DNA from: Actinomycetes bacterium
GTDB taxonomy: Bacteria > Actinomycetota > Actinomycetes > Mycobacteriales > Mycobacteriaceae
NCBI GenBank assembly: GCA_022600695.1
Contig: JAHZJY010000297.1
Coordinates: forward strand, 1 to 10,130
Length of the DNA stretch: 10,130 nt
Direction of reading: 5' to 3'
The notes beneath the pieces were generated by a model that saw only the letters and a program-made list of their open reading frames with translations, did no database searches and was not told the DNA's origin. Position 1 is the stretch's first letter. Every line of letters begins with the position of its first letter. Shown in pieces: positions 6,419 through 10,130 of the stretch. A program made the position numbers and the translations under genes.

Positions 6419-7545
6419 GCTCCGGTCCCGACATCGAGTCGTCCGGGCTGCTCGAGGGCCTGACCGGTGAGGCGCGCGCGCAGCGCGCCGAGTTGGTGCC
6501 GTGGCTGCTGGATCAGGGCATCACCGTGCAGGAGATCCGGGAGTCTTTCGCCCCGATGCTGCTGCCGGGGCGCCGGGCGCTCGGCGCCGACGAGTCCTCA
6601 GTGTCGGCCCGCCAGATCAACGAAGCGGTCGGACTGCACCTCGAGCAGCTGATCCGTTTCCAGCGGGCCGCCGGGCTGCCGCAGGTCGCGGATCCCGACG
6701 CGCCCGCCTTCACGCGCGCAGACGGCGACACCGCGGTACACATCAGGAAGTTTCTCGATCTGGGATTAGATCCCGACCAGATGCTGACCGTCGTGCGGGT
6801 GCTGGCTCAGGGCCTTTCCCAGGCCGCGGAAGCGATGCGCTCGGCGGCGTTGGGTGCAATCCTGCATCCGGGTATCACCGAATTGGAGATCGCCAAGACC
6901 TTCGAGGCGCTGGTCGGCGCGGCCGCGCCGCTGATGGGGCCGATGATCGAGGACATGCTGCTGGTTCAACTGCGGCATGTGGTCGAGACCGAGGCGGTCG
7001 ATGCCCGTCAGCGGGCCGAGGGTGCCCCGCTACCCGGTGCCCGGCCGGTTGCCGCCGCGTTCGCCGATCTGGTCGGGTTCACCCGGCTCGGCGAGGAACT
7101 GCCTCCGGAGGAGTTGGAACGGTTGGCCAACCGGCTCGGCGAACTCGCCCGCGATCTGCTCGTCGCGCCGGTGCGGTTCATCAAGACGATCGGCGACGCG
7201 GTCATGTTCGTATCGCCGGACACCGCCGCCCTTCTCGATGTGGTGCTGGCACTGGCCGCCGAAGCCGAAGCCGACGAGGTATTGCCCCGGCTCCGGGTCG
7301 GGGTGGCTTACGGGCCGGCGGTCAGCCGGGCCGGTGACTGGTTCGGCAGCCCGGTCAACCTGGCCAGCCGGATCACCTCGATCGCCCGGCCGGGGGCCGT
7401 TCTGGTGTCCGGACCGGCCCGCGCGCAGATCGGCGACGACCGGTTCCGCTGGTCCGCCGCCGGCGCCAAGCGGCTGAAGGGCATCCAGAACCCGGTCGAG
7501 GTATTCCGCGCGCGGCCGGTGTCCGCGGATTCGGAGCAGTCCTGA
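6415..7545 (+). CDS. Class III adenylyl cyclase with N-terminal autoinhibitory domain, Rv1264-like
   Basis: This 376-aa soluble enzyme converts ATP to cAMP. Residues 1 to about 200 form an all-helical regulatory domain, with [11 protein letters not shown] (185-195) in the switch/linker helix; the catalytic domain spans about 208-366. All residues of a self-sufficient homodimeric cyclase are present: metal aspartates D218 (FADLVGF) and D261 (IGDAVM), ATP-selecting K257 and D308 (GDWFGSPVN), transition-state N315 and R319. They sit four positions earlier than D222, K261, D265, D312, N319 and R323 as I recall them in Rv1264. Rv1264 is held inactive near neutral pH and activated by acid, and its regulatory domain binds fatty acid; the same regulation here is inferred. 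H188 matches a linker histidine. I chose ATG 6415 over a longer frame because it overlaps the amidase stop as ATGA and restores a family-like N-terminus. Confidence 0.92.
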   Translation: MSSGPDIESSGLLEGLTGEARAQRAELVPWLLDQGITVQEIRESFAPMLLPGRRALGADESSVSARQINEAVGLHLEQLIRFQRAAGLPQVADPDAPAFTRADGDTAVHIRKFLDLGLDPDQMLTVVRVLAQGLSQAAEAMRSAALGAILHPGITELEIAKTFEALVGAAAPLMGPMIEDMLLVQLRHVVETEAVDARQRAEGAPLPGARPVAAAFADLVGFTRLGEELPPEELERLANRLGELARDLLVAPVRFIKTIGDAVMFVSPDTAALLDVVLALAAEAEADEVLPRLRVGVAYGPAVSRAGDWFGSPVNLASRITSIARPGAVLVSGPARAQIGDDRFRWSAAGAKRLKGIQNPVEVFRARPVSADSEQS

Positions 7546-7555
7546 GCGGCCTTTC

Positions 7556-7759
7556 TCAGCGCTGGCGGAGAACGGCCACGCCGCCGGAGACCAAAGCCGC
7601 GACCAGCAGAACCATGGCCCAGCCGGGGCTGACCAGCCACCACATCAATCCGGCCGCGATCAACACGGGTGACACGGCGAACAGCGCCATCGCCGGGTGC
7701 TGCCGGACCACATCCCGGGCCGCGCGGGCACGGTCCGGATCGAGTTCTTTTCCTGCCAT
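7556..7759 (-). CDS. Small two-helix membrane protein of unknown function
   Basis: This 67-aa protein has a charged, Arg/Asp-rich N-terminal segment (1-21) followed by two hydrophobic stretches, about 23-43 and 46-64, separated by a short SPG turn, and a basic end (LRQR). This suggests a helical hairpin with both ends in the cytoplasm. I recognise no family. Coding character is supported by GC-rich third positions, by a -10 box (GATAAT) 6 bases before the ATG, and by its tight fit: it ends 10 bases from the convergent cyclase stop. It lies 72 bases downstream of the VanZ gene on the same strand and may be both read through from it and transcribed from its own promoter. Confidence 0.7.
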   Translation of the reverse strand: MAGKELDPDRARAARDVVRQHPAMALFAVSPVLIAAGLMWWLVSPGWAMVLLVAALVSGGVAVLRQR

Positions 7760-7765
7760 CGGTCC

Positions 7766-7771
7766 ATTATC
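7766..7771 (-). promoter_or_regulatory. -10 box (GATAAT) of the 67-aa membrane protein gene, leaderless
   Basis: On the minus strand GATAAT, one base from TATAAT, is followed by 6 bases and then ATG 7759. It is the most consensus-like -10 box in the window and suggests that this small gene is transcribed on its own as a leaderless mRNA. No -35 match is seen 17 bases upstream. Confidence 0.55.
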
Positions 7772-7831
7772 GGGTCATCTGGGCTCCGGCGGGCCGGTTC
7801 CGCGGTACATCCCCGGTGGATCAACAGTGGA

Positions 7832-8218
7832 TCAGCGATCGAGGCGGCGCTGGGTCACCCTGCTCAGCAGCGCGCCGATGAGCGCCCCGAACAGATCCGC
7901 GATCCAGTCGTAGACGTCGGCCCCGGTGCGCCCCGGGGTGACGGCCTGTAGTGCCTCATCCGCGATACCGATACCGGCGACCAGGGCGACCGCCATCCCG
8001 ATCGACCCGGTCGCGCGAGACAGTGGACGGGACAGGCGCAGCGCGCTGGCCGCGAGCCAGCCGCCGACGGCATAGGCGATGACATGGTTGAACTTGTCCA
8101 TCAGCAGGAACGCGGCATCAGGCATCTCCTGCGGAGTGCGCGCCGAGAGCCACAGGATAGCCACTGCCCAGCAGAGCAGTGCCAGCCACAGCAGGCTGGC
8201 CAGGGTGCGGCGCGGCAT
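7832..8218 (-). CDS. VanZ-family membrane protein
   Basis: This 128-aa integral membrane protein has four predicted helices (about 6-24, 44-62, 72-90, 104-119). VanZ-like signatures are DKFNHVIAYAVGG at 41-53, ADEALQ at 86-91 and DVYDWIADLFGALIG at 101-115, with acidic and histidine residues at helix ends. VanZ itself gives low-level teicoplanin resistance, but most family members have no known role; glycopeptide resistance should not be assumed. I prefer ATG 8218 because GGTGATCC directly upstream matches the extended anti-Shine-Dalgarno complement in good register. An in-frame GTG at 8233 would add five residues. The gene lies 88 bases downstream of the ABC transporter on the same strand with no visible promoter or strong terminator between them, so read-through is likely. 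Confidence 0.82.
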   Translation of the reverse strand: MPRRTLASLLWLALLCWAVAILWLSARTPQEMPDAAFLLMDKFNHVIAYAVGGWLAASALRLSRPLSRATGSIGMAVALVAGIGIADEALQAVTPGRTGADVYDWIADLFGALIGALLSRVTQRRLDR

Positions 8219-8265
8219 CGGATCACCAAACACGGCCGTCGCGCCGATGTCCAGCCGGTCGGATT

Positions 8266-8290
8266 CGCTCCGGTGTGACCCGCTCCGGTG
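8266..8290. repeat. 10-bp direct repeat CGCTCCGGTG, 15-bp period
   Basis: CGCTCCGGTG occurs at 8266-8275 and again at 8281-8290 in the gap between the ABC transporter stop and the VanZ start. Two copies in a short gap could be a protein-binding pair or a small duplication. No function is evident. Confidence 0.4.
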
Positions 8291-8306
8291 GCGGTACGGG
8301 CGACGA

Positions 8307-10130
8307 TCAGGCCCGGGTCATCGCCCAGTAGGCGCCCCGCCGGCCCATGAGCTCGGCCGGGGTTCCCTGTTCGATGATTCGACCGCCGTCCATCACCACG
8401 ATCAGGTCTGCATCGCGGATGGTCGACAACCGATGAGCGATGATGAAACTCGTTCTTTTCCTGCGCAGTTCGGCCATCGCCTGCTGGACCTGCACCTCGG
8501 TGCGGGTATCCACCGAGCTGGTTGCCTCATCCAGTATCAGTAGTTGCGGCCCCGCCAGGATCGCCCTGGCGATGGTGATCAGCTGCTTCTCGCCGGCGCT
8601 GATATTGGTGCCGTCGTCGCTGACCCGGGTCTGGTAACCATCCGGAAGTGACCGGACGAATCGGTCCGCGTGCGCCGCGCGGGCCGCGGCGACCACTTCG
8701 GCCTCGGCTGCGCCCGGTCTGCCATAGGCGATGTTCTCGGCGATGGTGCCGCCGAAGAGCCAGGTGTCCTGCAGCACCATGCCGAACCGCGATCGCAGCG
8801 AATGTCGACTCACCGTCGTGATGTCGACTCCGTCGATCACGATCTGCCCCGCGTCAACGTCGTAGAACCGCATCAACAGGTTTACCAGGGTGGTTTTCCC
8901 GGCCCCGGTGGGTCCGACGATCGCCACCGTGCTGCCCGGTTCGGCGGTCAGCGAGAGATCCTGGATCACCGGCGTGTCCGCCGTGTAGCCGAAGCTGACA
9001 TTGCGGAACTCGATCCGGCCGCTGCCGCGCGCCAGATCCATTGTGGCCGAGAGGGGTTCCTCCGGCTCGTCGAGGAACTCGAACACCCGCTCGGCGCTGG
9101 CTACCCCGGATTGCAGGGAGTTGTACATTCCGGCGATCTGGGTGAGCGGCTGGTTGAACTGCCGCACGTACTGAATGAAGGCCTGAACCCCGCCCAGGGT
9201 GATCTGGCCGGTGGCCACCTGTATGCCACCGACCACCGCGACCGCCACATAGGCCAGGTTGCCGATGACCATGGTCGCCGGTGACACCAGCCCGGAGAAG
9301 AACTGGGCTCCCAAACCGGCGTGGTACACGTCGGCATTGAGTTCCCGGAACCTCTGACTCGCGGAGACTCGGTGCCCGTAGGTGCTGACGACGGTGAAAC
9401 CGCTGTAGGTCTCCTCGATGTGGGCGTTGAGTCGGCCGGTGTTGGCCCACTGGGCAATGAACATCTTTCGCGAGCGTCGGGTGATGGCGCGGATGGCCAG
9501 CAGCGACAGCGGAACAGTCGCCACCGTGATCAGGGCCAGCAGTGGCGAAACGAGGACCATCATGACCAGCACCGCGACGACGGTGAGCACCGCCGTGAAC
9601 AACTGGCTGATCGTCACCGAGACCGAGGTCGCGATATTGTCGACATCGTTGGTCACCCGGCTCAGCAGCTCACCTCGCAACCGGGAATCGAAGTAGGCCA
9701 GTGGCAGCCGGTGGATCTTGGCCTCCACATCGGCGCGCAGCGCGACGATGGTTCGCTGGACAATGACGTTGAGCAGCCGGGCCTGTCCCCAGATCAACAC
9801 CGCGGCAACCAGATACATCAACAAAGCCAAGAGCAGCGTGCGGCCGACGGCGGGGAAGTCGATGCCGATCCCGGGCGTCACATTCATACCGGACACCATG
9901 TCGGCGAAGGTGTTCTCCCCGCGTGCCCGGGCGTCGGCGACGGCCTGCGCCTTGGTGACACCGGCTGGAAGTTGCCTACCGATTACACCGTTGAACAACA
10001 GATCTGTGGCGTGGCCGAGCACGCGGGGGCCGATCACCGACAGCACGATTCCGCCGAACGACATGGTCAGCACTGCGACGGCCGGCCACCGATGCGGGCG
10101 CAGACGCGCCAGCAGCCGCAGCGCCGAACC
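8307..10130 (-). CDS. ABC exporter-type half-transporter (TMD-NBD), Rv1272c-like, 5' end outside window
   Basis: 607 codons are visible; the frame is open to the right edge ([15 protein letters not shown]...), so the start lies beyond it. Numbering from the first visible residue, a six-helix exporter domain occupies about 15-350 and a nucleotide-binding domain 370-607. Walker A is GPTGAGKTT at 406-414, the Q-loop Gln is 454, the signature is ISAGEKQ at 510-516 instead of LSGGQ, Walker B with catalytic Glu is LLILDE at 530-535, and the switch His is 566. A loop of about 50 residues between helices 1 and 2 (roughly 46-95) is unusually long and probably faces outward. It matches remembered Rv1272c, which pairs with Rv1273c and has been linked to long-chain fatty acid uptake; the partner gene would lie beyond the right edge, upstream in transcription. 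Substrate is inferred. Confidence 0.93.
   Translation of the reverse strand, partial: GSALRLLARLRPHRWPAVAVLTMSFGGIVLSVIGPRVLGHATDLLFNGVIGRQLPAGVTKAQAVADARARGENTFADMVSGMNVTPGIGIDFPAVGRTLLLALLMYLVAAVLIWGQARLLNVIVQRTIVALRADVEAKIHRLPLAYFDSRLRGELLSRVTNDVDNIATSVSVTISQLFTAVLTVVAVLVMMVLVSPLLALITVATVPLSLLAIRAITRRSRKMFIAQWANTGRLNAHIEETYSGFTVVSTYGHRVSASQRFRELNADVYHAGLGAQFFSGLVSPATMVIGNLAYVAVAVVGGIQVATGQITLGGVQAFIQYVRQFNQPLTQIAGMYNSLQSGVASAERVFEFLDEPEEPLSATMDLARGSGRIEFRNVSFGYTADTPVIQDLSLTAEPGSTVAIVGPTGAGKTTLVNLLMRFYDVDAGQIVIDGVDITTVSRHSLRSRFGMVLQDTWLFGGTIAENIAYGRPGAAEAEVVAAARAAHADRFVRSLPDGYQTRVSDDGTNISAGEKQLITIARAILAGPQLLILDEATSSVDTRTEVQVQQAMAELRRKRTSFIIAHRLSTIRDADLIVVMDGGRIIEQGTPAELMGRRGAYWAMTRA

Noticed and set aside
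7816..7834. Direct repeat GTGGATCA (two copies, 11-bp period) at the end of the VanZ gene
   Set aside because: It is short, partly inside the stop codon region, and has no associated promoter or structure.
1..10130. Search for tRNA or rRNA genes, CRISPR arrays, insertion sequences, integrases, toxin-antitoxin pairs or defence genes
   Set aside because: Nothing in either strand supports any of these; all long frames belong to ordinary chromosomal families or are shadows of them.

Overview
This is a GC-rich actinobacterial chromosome segment that looks mycobacterial, most likely a Mycolicibacterium-type species. From memory, without a database search, the genes follow the Mycobacterium tuberculosis Rv1257c-Rv1264 neighbourhood: FAD oxidase, Tap-like MFS pump, family-5 uracil-DNA glycosylase, deazaflavin-type nitroreductase, HIT protein, AmiB2-like amidase and a pH-sensing-type adenylyl cyclase. 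An Rv1272c-like ABC half-transporter follows. Rv1260, and everything M. tuberculosis carries between Rv1264 and Rv1272c (including pknH and embR), is absent here. No mobile element, RNA gene or CRISPR array is visible.

Layout from left to right: (a) 1-492, a possible 8-codon uORF followed by an orphan secreted glycine-rich protein; (b) 534-3146, a minus-strand pair, MFS pump then FAD oxidase; (c) 3170-3994, the plus-strand uracil-DNA glycosylase, divergent from the pump; (d) 3984-4855, a minus-strand pair, HIT protein then F420-type reductase, joined by an ATGA overlap; (e) 5027-7545, a plus-strand pair, amidase then adenylyl cyclase, also joined by ATGA; (f) 7556-10130, three minus-strand genes: a 67-aa two-helix membrane protein, a VanZ-family protein and an ABC exporter half whose N-terminus lies beyond the right edge. 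No gene-free stretch exceeds 300 bases; the longest is the 171-bp divergent region between the HIT and amidase genes.

The most consistent non-coding signal is promoter geometry. The five genes that appear to begin transcripts inside the window (pump, glycosylase, HIT, amidase, 67-aa protein) each have a TANNNT-like -10 hexamer ending 6 or 7 bases before the start codon and no convincing Shine-Dalgarno sequence. This is the layout of leaderless mycobacterial mRNAs. Between pump and glycosylase the two opposing -10 boxes share two base pairs, so the promoters should compete.

Most genes are recognisable housekeeping or stress-related families: DNA base-excision repair, drug efflux, cAMP signalling, lipid or drug ABC transport and flavin or F420 redox chemistry. 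I do not see a clear new defence or mobile system. The items most worth a second look are the overlapping divergent promoter, the uORF with its glycine-rich secreted protein, and the small membrane genes that occupy the place of the pknH/embR region.
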